The translations under genes and the position numbers were made by a program. Positions 45,010-52,245 of a stretch of 64,000 bases of DNA are shown here, in pieces. The notes beneath the pieces are model-generated. The model did no database searches and was not told where the DNA came from. It saw only the letters and a list, made by a program, of their open reading frames with translations. The stretch comes from Pseudodesulfovibrio sediminis (lineage in GTDB: Bacteria; Desulfobacterota; Desulfovibrionia; Desulfovibrionales; Desulfovibrionaceae). The stretch spans positions 691,001 to 755,000 of the forward strand of contig NZ_AP024485.1 in NCBI RefSeq assembly GCF_020886695.1, given 5' to 3'. Position 1 is the stretch's first letter, and each line of letters begins with the position of its first letter.

Positions 45010-45903
45010 ATGAAAGGCATAATACTCGCGGGTGGTTCCGGAACACGGCTCCACCCTTTGACCCGAGTGGTCAGCAAGCAGCTCCTGCCCGTGTACGACA
45101 AACCCATGATCTACTATCCGCTGTCAACACTCATGCTGGCTGGCATCCGCGATATCCTTATCATTTCCACTCCGCACGACCTGCCCAATTTCAAAAAACT
45201 CCTCGGCGATGGCTCCCAGCTCGGTCTGAATCTGACCTACCGGGAACAACCCGAACCCGAAGGGCTGGCACAGGCCTTCATCATCGGCGAAGATTTCATC
45301 GGTGACGACAATGTCTGCCTGGTCCTTGGCGACAACATCTACTACGGCCACAGCCTCGGTTCAATCCTCAAGCAGGCAGGGTCTCTCGAAAAAGGCGGCA
45401 TCGTCTTCGCGTATCTGGTCAAAGACCCTGAACGCTACGGCGTTGTCGAGTTCGATGAAAACTACCGCGCGCTTTCCATTGAGGAAAAACCGGCAAAACC
45501 CAAGTCAAAATATGCCGTTACCGGACTGTATTTCTATGACAACGATGTCATAGAAATGGCTAAAAGTCTCAAACCATCCACCCGGGGAGAACTGGAGATC
45601 ACCGACATCAACAAACTCTACCTCGAACGCGGTGACCTGGAAGTCCAGACACTGGGTCGCGGATACGCATGGCTCGACATGGGTACACATGAATCCCTGC
45701 ACGGTGCGTCGAGCTTTGTCCAGGCTGTGCAAGATCGACAGGGGTATGTCATATCCAGTCCCGAAGAAATTGCCTATCGCATGGGCTTTATCGATCGAAA
45801 ACAGCTCAAGAAGCTGGCCTGTGAAATGATCAACAATAATTACGGTCAGTACCTCCTTGAGGTCGTCCTTGAAGACCCTGAAGGCTCCTGCGCGACACTG
45901 TAA
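45010..45903 (+). CDS. rfbA: Glucose-1-phosphate thymidylyltransferase
   Basis: 297 residues. [26 protein letters not shown] is the nucleotidyl-transfer signature of Rml[11 protein letters not shown] carries the metal-site Asp. It makes dTDP-glucose, the substrate of RfbB encoded at 9716. It stands as a single gene here with its own strong terminator, away from rfbB and rfbD. Confidence 0.96.
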   Translation: MKGIILAGGSGTRLHPLTRVVSKQLLPVYDKPMIYYPLSTLMLAGIRDILIISTPHDLPNFKKLLGDGSQLGLNLTYREQPEPEGLAQAFIIGEDFIGDDNVCLVLGDNIYYGHSLGSILKQAGSLEKGGIVFAYLVKDPERYGVVEFDENYRALSIEEKPAKPKSKYAVTGLYFYDNDVIEMAKSLKPSTRGELEITDINKLYLERGDLEVQTLGRGYAWLDMGTHESLHGASSFVQAVQDRQGYVISSPEEIAYRMGFIDRKQLKKLACEMINNNYGQYLLEVVLEDPEGSCATL

Positions 45904-45929
45904 TACCAGCGACGCCGCCCAGCCATTCA

Positions 45930-45970
45930 CGCAAAAGCGGATGGAACACAAAGTTCCATCCGCTTTTGCG
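45930..45970 (+). terminator. Very stable hairpin after rfbA
   Basis: A perfect 18-bp stem (CGCAAAAGCGGATGGAAC with its complement) and a five-base ACAAA loop, followed by a short TTT. Confidence 0.85.
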
Positions 45971-46035
45971 TTTCCAGGTACGCAGCAAAAACGAACCGGC
46001 CAATGCCAACAAAGAAAAGCCAAACGCCTACGCAA

Positions 46036-46070
46036 AGAAAAAACCGCTCCCCTGATCAAGGGAAACGGTT
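46036..46070 (-). terminator. Terminator of the small membrane protein gene
   Basis: On the minus strand AACCGTTTCCCT pairs with AGGGGAGCGGTT (one mismatch) and is followed by TTTTTT. Confidence 0.7.
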
Positions 46071-46113
46071 CAACTTCACGTTAACAAGCGTGACAGCCGT
46101 CACGTCAGATGTC

Positions 46114-46257
46114 TTAGTGATGATCCTCGCTCATGGCTTCTTTCACACGGATAACTCCGATGGTCAGAATCCAGGCAAGGTAAATGAAAATCAGAGAAAC
46201 ACCGACAAAGCCGGGGCCCGAGCTATGAGACATTCCAGAAAGCAGTTCACCAATCAT
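46114..46257 (-). CDS. Small single-span membrane protein, unknown function
   Basis: 47 residues from ATG 46257, which has an excellent ribosome site (GGAGGAGGATAGT). One hydrophobic helix (FVGVSLIFIYLAWILTIGVI) is followed by a charged tail ending EDHH. A longer in-frame start 29 codons upstream runs through the ribosome site. Such proteins are often small subunits of transporters or respiratory complexes, but no partner gene is adjacent. It has its own terminator. Confidence 0.7.
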   Translation of the reverse strand: MIGELLSGMSHSSGPGFVGVSLIFIYLAWILTIGVIRVKEAMSEDHH

Positions 46258-46456
46258 ACTATCCTCCTCCATCAACCCATTTTTTTTGCGTAAAAAGATG
46301 TATCTTCTTGCCTTGCAAAATGGATTATTGTCAACCCCAATCATGAAATATCACAGGATGTTTGCCCCTACATACGCTACACGTCTTGTCAGAATCCAAT
46401 CTTTTCCTTAGTATTGGCACTGGTTTTTAACGGAAAACAGTGAACAATGGTGAAAC

Positions 46457-47053
46457 ATGGGACTCCTGGACTCAATCATACAGCTTTTTGCCAAATCCAA
46501 GCCTGCAGCCAATACCAAGGCTGGCAAAAAGGGAACAGCCAAAAAAGCCAGACAGAAAGACCTGTATATCGACAAGGAAGTCTGTCTGGAGGACAAAGCC
46601 ACCTGCCGCAAAAATGCCAAGAAGGTCAAAGCCGATCCAATTGATGAGGCAGCTCTGGGATTCAGCATTTCCCTCAAGGGCGATGATGCTCAAACAAAAA
46701 AACGCTCCAGCATCAGAATTTCGGTCAAGGGGCTGGAGGTGTTTGTCCACAGACTCAAGAAGAGCTACCCTGTCACCAATATCAGTGCCTCAGGCCTTGG
46801 GTTCAAATTCGAGAAACCGCGTATAAAAAGCGGTGTAAAAATCAAGCTGGACATCGTTTTGGACGGCAAAAAGGAGGCTGTCGACGTTCCCTGCAAAGTT
46901 CACCGCCATGAAAAAGGAAATGTGGGCTGCCGTTTTCTCGAACTGCAACGCGCGCAGGAGGACGCCGTCTGCAAGCTTGTGCTTCTGGGCCAGAAACAGC
47001 AGGCCGCCAGAAGAGCGGCCCAAAAAGACAAAGACCTCAAACCGCAGAGCTAA
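46457..47053 (+). CDS. PilZ-domain protein
   Basis: 198 residues: a lysine-rich N-terminal half, then a PilZ domain with the cyclic-di-GMP motifs RxxxR (KKRSSIRISVKG) and NxSxxG (VTNISASGLGFKF), ending in a basic tail. The complete motifs indicate that it can bind c-di-GMP. It is convergent with the next gene, and the two overlap by four bases at their ends. The regulated target is unknown. Confidence 0.87.
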   Translation: MGLLDSIIQLFAKSKPAANTKAGKKGTAKKARQKDLYIDKEVCLEDKATCRKNAKKVKADPIDEAALGFSISLKGDDAQTKKRSSIRISVKGLEVFVHRLKKSYPVTNISASGLGFKFEKPRIKSGVKIKLDIVLDGKKEAVDVPCKVHRHEKGNVGCRFLELQRAQEDAVCKLVLLGQKQQAARRAAQKDKDLKPQS

Positions 47054-47421
47054 TTTTTTTTCTTCAACTCCTCAATGAATGCTTCCAGATCATTGGGCTC
47101 CCCTTGAACATGATCTTCGGGATAGAGCAAGGCGCTCATGAAAAAGACGCTCCCGATACGCAGGGCAGTGCTCGCGCTCATTGAAAACTGCTCCAGCTTC
47201 TGGGTGATTTCGTCGCCCAAACTCCCTTCGATCTTATCTGTCAGCTTCCAGGCCTTTTCGCCAAGGGCTGCCAGAATTTCGGCTTTTTCTTCCATCTTTA
47301 TTTGAAATGCGACCTGCCCTTCGGTCTCCACGACAACCTCGGCCTCGGCCTCTATTCGCTTGACTTCTGCGCTTGTTTTTCCAAGAAATTCTATGAGTTC
47401 AAGCAATGTTTCATGTGCCAT
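47050..47421 (-). CDS. Helical protein of unknown function
   Basis: 123 residues with GGAG upstream of the ATG. It is acidic and strongly helical (LLELIEFLGKTSAEVKRIEAEAEVVVETEG), with a short hydrophobic stretch (TALRIGSVFFMSALLYP). No family is recognised and no operon partner is present. Confidence 0.6.
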   Translation of the reverse strand: MAHETLLELIEFLGKTSAEVKRIEAEAEVVVETEGQVAFQIKMEEKAEILAALGEKAWKLTDKIEGSLGDEITQKLEQFSMSASTALRIGSVFFMSALLYPEDHVQGEPNDLEAFIEELKKKN

Positions 47422-47586
47422 GACATTCTCCTATTTGATGGAATGTACCGCGTGTTGCCCATGAAAACAAGCAACCTGTTGCACTCTTGAGCACTCATGC
47501 ATAAAGTAAATCGCTGGACAAGAAGTCCGTTAGATTTTACCTCAGTGTCCTGTCCGATTAATCGTCAATTCCTTTAGGAGCTACAG

Positions 47587-48201
47587 TTGAGTATTCTCTC
47601 CGCCAGCCTTGGGCTGACACGCTATCGCATAATTGAAGAAGTCCCCAAGGAACTGCTGCAACAGGTACCTGAAAAGTTGCATAAATTTTGTATGGTCGAC
47701 ATCGACGCCACCGCCGAGGAGCGCTCCTTCGGCTGGACCAACTTCGATGACATGCTGGATATGAACTGGACCCAGTCACCGCCCGAAAAAGGTGAGTTCT
47801 TCGCCTTCAAGCTCAGGCTCGACACCCGGCGCATTGCCCCGGCCGTGCTCAAGAAGCACTACACAGTCGCCCTGAACAAAGAGCTCGCTCAGAACAAGGA
47901 ACAAGGCAAGGAATACGTGTCCCGCGATCGCAAACGCGAACTCAAGGAACAAGTGACCCTCAGGCTCCGCGCCCGTTCCCTGCCCATTCCCGCCGTATTC
48001 GACGTGATCTGGAACCCGTCAGAAAATCGTGTGTATCTGGACACGACCAATGCCAAGGTGCGCGCCCTGTTCGAAGACCACTTCGCCCTGACCTTCGACC
48101 TGCACCTGGAACCGCTGACTCCCTTCTTCATGGCCATGGATGTCCTTGGCGAAGAAGCTGCCCCCAGACTCGAAAACCTTGATCCCACCATCTTCGTGTA
48201 A
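47587..48201 (+). CDS. RdgC-like recombination-associated protein
   Basis: 204 residues from a TTG start with GGAG six bases upstream. SLGLTRYRI, EERSFGWTNFDDML and LRLDTRRIAPAVLKKHY match the pattern of RdgC, a ring-shaped DNA-binding protein that modulates RecA. E. coli RdgC has about 300 residues, so this is a short form. A companion of unknown function follows after nine bases, which suggests a two-gene unit. Confidence 0.6.
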   Translation: MSILSASLGLTRYRIIEEVPKELLQQVPEKLHKFCMVDIDATAEERSFGWTNFDDMLDMNWTQSPPEKGEFFAFKLRLDTRRIAPAVLKKHYTVALNKELAQNKEQGKEYVSRDRKRELKEQVTLRLRARSLPIPAVFDVIWNPSENRVYLDTTNAKVRALFEDHFALTFDLHLEPLTPFFMAMDVLGEEAAPRLENLDPTIFV

Positions 48202-48210
48202 GGAGCAGTC

Positions 48211-48732
48211 ATGGATCTTTCACTCGTAGAACGCGAAAACACCATCCTTGGCCAGGATTTCCTCACATGGCTCTGGTACAAGACCGATAATGAGAACATT
48301 CTCTTTCAATTGAAAGACAAGCGCACTTTCACCCTGCACATGGAACAGAAACTCTCTGTTCAGGGAGGAGAAGGCGAAACCAAGTCCACGGCCACGGTGT
48401 CCAGTCCTGCCGGGGAATTGTCCGAGGCCAAGACAGGGCTTTCCCATGGAAAGAAAGTCCACAAGGCGCAACTGCTTTTCTCCATGGATCAGGACGACTG
48501 GCTTATCACGCTCAGCGCCGCTGACTTCAGCCTGTCAGGTCTCAAGACGCCGAAGATCAACACCAAGGATGACGAAGGCGACGACCCGGACGCCAAGTTT
48601 CTGGAGAAGATTTTTCTCATCGAACGCTGCCTGGAGATGCTCGACATCGTGTTCGGCCACTTCCTCGAACTCCGCATGAGCAAAGCCTGGGCCGAGGAAT
48701 CCGCCAGCGTCAAACTCTGGATCAACGGATAG
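48211..48732 (+). CDS. Conserved companion of the RdgC-like gene, unknown function
   Basis: 173 residues with AAGGAG upstream. It is of mixed helix and strand character with a charged insertion (TKDDEGDDPDAKF) and a helical C-terminal region (EKIFLIERCLEMLDIVFGHFLELRMSKAW). No known domain is recognised. The tight spacing with the RdgC-like gene and the SGNH hydrolase gene (6 bases) points to one operon. Confidence 0.65.
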   Translation: MDLSLVERENTILGQDFLTWLWYKTDNENILFQLKDKRTFTLHMEQKLSVQGGEGETKSTATVSSPAGELSEAKTGLSHGKKVHKAQLLFSMDQDDWLITLSAADFSLSGLKTPKINTKDDEGDDPDAKFLEKIFLIERCLEMLDIVFGHFLELRMSKAWAEESASVKLWING

Positions 48733-48738
48733 GTAAAC

Positions 48739-49302
48739 ATGGCTGCCGTACGCATCGCCTGTTTCGGAGACAGCCTCACGGAGGGATACGGACTTTCATC
48801 CGACGAAGCCCTGCCTGCGGTACTTGAACAGATGTTGCGCGATGACGGCGAGGATGCCAGGTGCCTCAACTTTGGCTGTTCGGGAGACACCTTTGCTGAA
48901 GGCCTGGCCCGTATTCAAACGGTTGTCGAGGCACACCCTGACGCGGTGATTCTGGAGTTCGGCACCAATGATTTCTTCACTGAAGAAAAAGTGGACCGGA
49001 TCATGGAGGAGTTCGACCAGATGGTGAAAATCCTGCTGGCCAAAAACCTGCCCATCCTGCTGGTGGGCACGGCGGCCGTCCCGGAAATACCGAAGCAGTA
49101 CAAGGCCAGGTTTGATCCGATATTCCGGCAAATCGCCGACAGATACGCCCTGCCGCTTTTCCCGAACATACTGGGTTGTTATATGGACGATCCGTCCCTG
49201 ACACTGCTTGACGGACTGCACCCCAATGAACAGGGCGTTCGGACTGTTGCATCCGCCCTGCTCCCCCAGGTCAAAGACCTGATCAACGCTTTGAGGACAT
49301 AA
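48739..49302 (+). CDS. SGNH/GDSL hydrolase (TesA-like)
   Basis: 187 residues. The four SGNH blocks are seen: GDSLTEGYG (nucleophile Ser), NFGCSGDTFAEGL (Gly), FGTNDFF (Asn) and DGLHPNEQG (Asp-His). There is no signal peptide, unlike E. coli TesA, so a cytosolic esterase or acyl hydrolase is likely. The stop overlaps the next start by one base (TAATG). Confidence 0.88.
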   Translation: MAAVRIACFGDSLTEGYGLSSDEALPAVLEQMLRDDGEDARCLNFGCSGDTFAEGLARIQTVVEAHPDAVILEFGTNDFFTEEKVDRIMEEFDQMVKILLAKNLPILLVGTAAVPEIPKQYKARFDPIFRQIADRYALPLFPNILGCYMDDPSLTLLDGLHPNEQGVRTVASALLPQVKDLINALRT

Positions 49303-50984
49303 TGCGCTACAAATTACAGATGATGGATACAGACTTCGGTGTCGGCATGTTCGCCGCTCTGCCGGACGTGAACCTGAGCTTCAACGAGATGATCGACCAT
49401 CTCCGCAAGCACCCCTATGACGACTATATGCACGAATTCGTCCTTCAGGGATTCAAGGATTTTCGCACCCGCAAACTCCAGAAGCTCATCAAGGAAGTCA
49501 TGAAGGACAAGGGCACATCCGACCCGGTTCTTACAGCCGTCATGTATGAAGCATGCATCTGCCACAAGCGCCAGAATCAGCTCCTGCACCTGTTCGACGG
49601 GCTCGATCCCATGACGCTGGTGGACTCCACTCCGACCATCCATATCCGTTCCCACAACATGGAGGACCAACCCGCGCATACCAAATGGATCGACCTGTTC
49701 GGCAAGAATATCTTCACTCTCGCCCCCCTTCCCCCACCTGAAGAAGGACCGGAGCCGATTTTCAGCGACACGGATTTGGCAATATCGGAACCGATCACTG
49801 CCGCCCACGCACTGGAGGCGCTCAAGGGACAGCTTCCTCCGCCGCTGCCACGCCGCCCGCTCAAAGAGACCACGGACTATGCACTTGATGTGTTGAACAA
49901 GGCCGACGCTTTTCTCGGGCCTGCCATGGAGCATAAGGCCTCTCTTTCGCCCATTGCCCGCCTGCGCCACTGGATGGTCAAAATCAGATGCAAGAACGGT
50001 TCTTTCAACAATGCGCTTGAAGGCATCCAGACATGTTATGGCCGGGGTCTGATCAAGGAGCGCGCCGATGCATCCTATTCCATGGAAATGGCTGAACGGT
50101 TCTCGTCCTATGCCAACGTGGGCACCAAGGGCATTCTCAAATACACACGGGAATACCCACTGATTTTCGCAGCATACGACGAGTTGGAACAAGCCGCAGT
50201 GAACCCCGCCGACATCCGACTCGAAGTCCCTTACGCAGGCCAGAAACTGCACTGGATGGAAGCACACACTCCGGACGGCAACGGCGGCATCAAGCCGATT
50301 CTCATGCCTGTCCAATTCGTCTTTCTCTTCTGCAATCTGGATGAACAATCCCTGTTCAGCGCACTCGGTTCCACCGGCCTCGCCTCCGGCAACACGCTGG
50401 CCGAAGCCAAGGTCGCGGCCCTCACTGAGGTCATCGAGAGAGACTCCGACGCCACCACGCTGTTCGATCCCGAGCGCTGCTTCAAAATCGAAACAGATGA
50501 TCCCGAGATCAGCAAGCTGCTGGCCGGATACAAGGAAGACGGCATTGACGTCTGGTTCATGGACGTCACCACCGAGCTGGGCATCCCCTGCTACAAGTCC
50601 GTGGTGCTCGGCAAACATGGAGACGTAAACAAAGGCGGCGGTTGCGATCTGAGCGGCTCCTCGGCACTGGTCTCGGCCATGACGGAAACCGCCTACCCCT
50701 ACCCCGGCCCCAAGAGCGGCCCGGCACCGGAAGGACTCCCCACCTGCAAACTCGAAGACCTGCCCGATTACTCGACCGGCAGCGCGGAAGGCGATCTGAT
50801 GGTGCTGGAAAAAACGCTGATGGATAACGGGTACACGCCCAATTATGTTGACCTGACTCGCAAAGACCTGAACATCCCGGTAACTCGGGCAATAGTCCCC
50901 GGACTGGAGCTGATCTCCGATTTCGACCAATACTCCCGCGTCAGCCCTCGCCTCTTCAAAAACTATCTGGAGATGTTCAAGTAG
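49302..50984 (+). CDS. YcaO-domain protein with N-terminal extension
   Basis: 560 residues. The C-terminal 400 form a YcaO domain, an ATP-using fold that activates amide backbones or thioamides. Motifs: SYSMEMAERFSSYAN (S-x-E-x-x-ER), ASGNTLAEAKVAALTEVIERDS and GGGCDLSGSSALVSAMTE (ATP and magnesium binding). The N-terminal region (1-150) is extra and helical. No cyclodehydratase partner, precursor peptide or TfuA gene is adjacent, so this is not a classical azoline cluster. It is coupled to an SGNH hydrolase gene. Confidence 0.88.
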   Translation: MRYKLQMMDTDFGVGMFAALPDVNLSFNEMIDHLRKHPYDDYMHEFVLQGFKDFRTRKLQKLIKEVMKDKGTSDPVLTAVMYEACICHKRQNQLLHLFDGLDPMTLVDSTPTIHIRSHNMEDQPAHTKWIDLFGKNIFTLAPLPPPEEGPEPIFSDTDLAISEPITAAHALEALKGQLPPPLPRRPLKETTDYALDVLNKADAFLGPAMEHKASLSPIARLRHWMVKIRCKNGSFNNALEGIQTCYGRGLIKERADASYSMEMAERFSSYANVGTKGILKYTREYPLIFAAYDELEQAAVNPADIRLEVPYAGQKLHWMEAHTPDGNGGIKPILMPVQFVFLFCNLDEQSLFSALGSTGLASGNTLAEAKVAALTEVIERDSDATTLFDPERCFKIETDDPEISKLLAGYKEDGIDVWFMDVTTELGIPCYKSVVLGKHGDVNKGGGCDLSGSSALVSAMTETAYPYPGPKSGPAPEGLPTCKLEDLPDYSTGSAEGDLMVLEKTLMDNGYTPNYVDLTRKDLNIPVTRAIVPGLELISDFDQYSRVSPRLFKNYLEMFK

Positions 50985-50993
50985 CCAAAACAA

Positions 50994-51021
50994 TTGACTC
51001 CTCGCCAAATTGCAGGATATT
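50994..51021 (+). promoter_or_regulatory. Promoter of tRNA-Leu
   Basis: TTGACT (50994-50999) and GATATT (51016-51021) are separated by 16 bases, with a predicted start about seven bases before the tRNA. Confidence 0.5.
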
Positions 51022-51034
51022 GAAAGCACCTCAA

Positions 51035-51121
51035 GCCTGGGTGGTGGAATTGGTAGACACCAGGGACTTAAAATCCCTTGGTCGCAAGGCCGTGCGGGTT
51101 CAAATCCCGCCCCAGGTACCA
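51035..51121 (+). tRNA. tRNA-Leu (anticodon TAA)
   Basis: 87 bases with the long variable arm of class II tRNAs; the anticodon loop CTTAAAA gives TAA; the T arm is GCGGG-TTCAAAT-CCCGC and the 3' CCA is encoded. It reads UUA and UUG codons. The first acceptor pair is G-U. Confidence 0.96.
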
Positions 51122-51127
51122 AGCATT

Positions 51128-51166
51128 AAAAGCAGTTAGGCCGGACTTCCGGCCTAACTGCTTTTT
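51128..51166 (+). terminator. Terminator after tRNA-Leu
   Basis: A perfect 17-bp stem (AAAAGCAGTTAGGCCGG with its complement) and an ACTT loop, followed by T residues. Confidence 0.93.
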
Positions 51167-51253
51167 AGTTGGTCTAACCAGACCAGTTTGCAATCTGCTT
51201 GGGGTTCCTTCAGGTATGAAAAACCACCTTGCTGACTTCAGCCCGGAAACCGA

Positions 51254-51505
51254 TTATGAGCGGAGAATTTCACGCATTCTGCTGAATTCCTCGGTAGTGA
51301 TCTCACCGTTCGCATACTTGCGCTTCAGGATTTCGAGGGAATCTTCTCTGTCGCGCGTGCCATCTGGGCGGGAGAGTCTCTGGATAAGCTTGTAGGCCAG
51401 AAAAATCAGCAACCCGAAGATAAACAGATTGAAAAGAAAGCCGAATCCGCCCATGCCGCCTCCCGGGCCGAAGCCGGTCATGAATCCCCAATTGCAATTG
51501 AACAT
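51254..51505 (-). CDS. SHOCT-domain membrane protein
   Basis: 83 residues: a glycine-rich N-terminus, one span (FLFNLFIFGLLIFLAYKLI) and a C-terminal SHOCT motif (EDSLEILKRKYANGEITTEEFSRMREIL), a short oligomerisation element. GGAGG precedes the start. It follows the ZraP-like gene in the same direction after a hairpin, so it may share its sigma-54 promoter. Confidence 0.88.
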   Translation of the reverse strand: MFNCNWGFMTGFGPGGGMGGFGFLFNLFIFGLLIFLAYKLIQRLSRPDGTRDREDSLEILKRKYANGEITTEEFSRMREILRS

Positions 51506-51529
51506 GGAGCCTCCAAGTGTGACAAAATT

Positions 51530-51555
51530 GCGGGAGAGAGAAAACTCCCTCCCGC
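51530..51555 (-). other. Hairpin between the ZraP-like and SHOCT genes
   Basis: An 11-bp stem with one mismatch (GCGGGAGAGAG against CTCCCTCCCGC) and an AAAA loop, followed on the minus strand by AATTTTG. It is a possible attenuator. Confidence 0.6.
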
Positions 51556-51575
51556 GAATTCATTGCGTGGACCGT

Positions 51576-52016
51576 TTACCTGACCGGACAATTGTAGCCG
51601 TTACCGTAACCAGAGCCCATCATGCCGCCGCGCATCATTCCGGGTCCCATGCCTCGCCCCATACCGCGACCCATGCCGCGCCCCATGAAGCCTTGAGCCT
51701 TCAGCCCCAGAGCCTCTGCCTTGTCATTGATTGCGGCTTTGTTCTTGTCGATGTTTTCAGTCAAAGCGCGTACCCGCTTGGCATCCGGATTCTGACCGGC
51801 CATGATAGCCGCGACTTCTGCCCTGTCGGCGTTGACAGTGGCACGCAGGTCAGCGGTTGAATCCAGGAATTCCTGGTAAGCCTTATCATCAACCTGGCTT
51901 GAGTATCCCCTGACGCAACCGTTACCATTCCAGCCGTGCATTCCCCAAGCCATTGCGTTGGTGGAAACAAAAGCGAGAGCCGCAACTACTGCAAGAGCCA
52001 TAAAAATCTTCTTCAT
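51576..52016 (-). CDS. ZraP/CpxP-like periplasmic stress protein with Met-Gly-Arg repeats
   Basis: 146 residues from ATG 52016 (GGAGG upstream), with a signal peptide cleaved near AMA-W. The helical core (SQVDDKAYQEFLDSTADLRATVNADRAEVAAIMAG) has the LTxxQ-less ZraP/heavy-metal-sensor layout. The C-terminus is a repeat of MGRG units (residues about 111-135) rich in Met and Gly, plus a final Cys-Pro. It lies divergent from a two-component system of ZraS/ZraR type, and a sigma-54 promoter sits just upstream. It is probably a zinc- or copper-binding periplasmic chaperone. Confidence 0.82.
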   Translation of the reverse strand: MKKIFMALAVVAALAFVSTNAMAWGMHGWNGNGCVRGYSSQVDDKAYQEFLDSTADLRATVNADRAEVAAIMAGQNPDAKRVRALTENIDKNKAAINDKAEALGLKAQGFMGRGMGRGMGRGMGPGMMRGGMMGSGYGNGYNCPVR

Positions 52017-52063
52017 GATGAAAACCTCCTGATGGTTTCTTTCGTGTTTGTACCCAGTATAAG

Positions 52064-52078
52064 GCAAGGGGCGTGCCA
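52064..52078 (-). promoter_or_regulatory. Sigma-54 promoter of the ZraP-like gene
   Basis: On the minus strand TGGCACGCCCCTTGC is an exact match to the -24/-12 consensus TGGCAC-N5-TTGC. Transcription should begin near 52052. The divergent operon encodes a sigma-54 activator. Confidence 0.88.
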
Positions 52079-52090
52079 AAAAGAATTTCT

Positions 52091-52135
52091 GGCAATTAAC
52101 ACGTTGATATTAAAGTTTATTTTTAAATAATTGCC
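52091..52135. promoter_or_regulatory. Spaced inverted repeat GGCAATTA...TAATTGCC, candidate activator site
   Basis: Perfect 8-bp arms at 52091-52098 and 52128-52135 lie upstream of the sigma-54 promoter, centred about 60 bases before its start. The long spacing is unusual for a single dyad, so these could be two half-sites. Confidence 0.35.
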
Positions 52136-52245
52136 TAATCCTCCTTCTTTTGACACTTGCCAACACGGGGCTAAGTGGTTAATTTTTAATCAGTTGAAAA
52201 TAATGAATCGTCTAAAAAATGATCACACCGACAAGGTGAAAAGAC

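Noticed and set aside
49302-50984. Azoline or thiopeptide biosynthesis cluster around the YcaO gene
   Set aside because: No precursor peptide, E1-like ocin-ThiF partner, dehydrogenase or exporter is nearby.
49314-51122. 602-codon open frame antisense to the YcaO gene
   Set aside because: It runs through tRNA-Leu and the whole YcaO gene on the wrong strand and has no recognisable domain.
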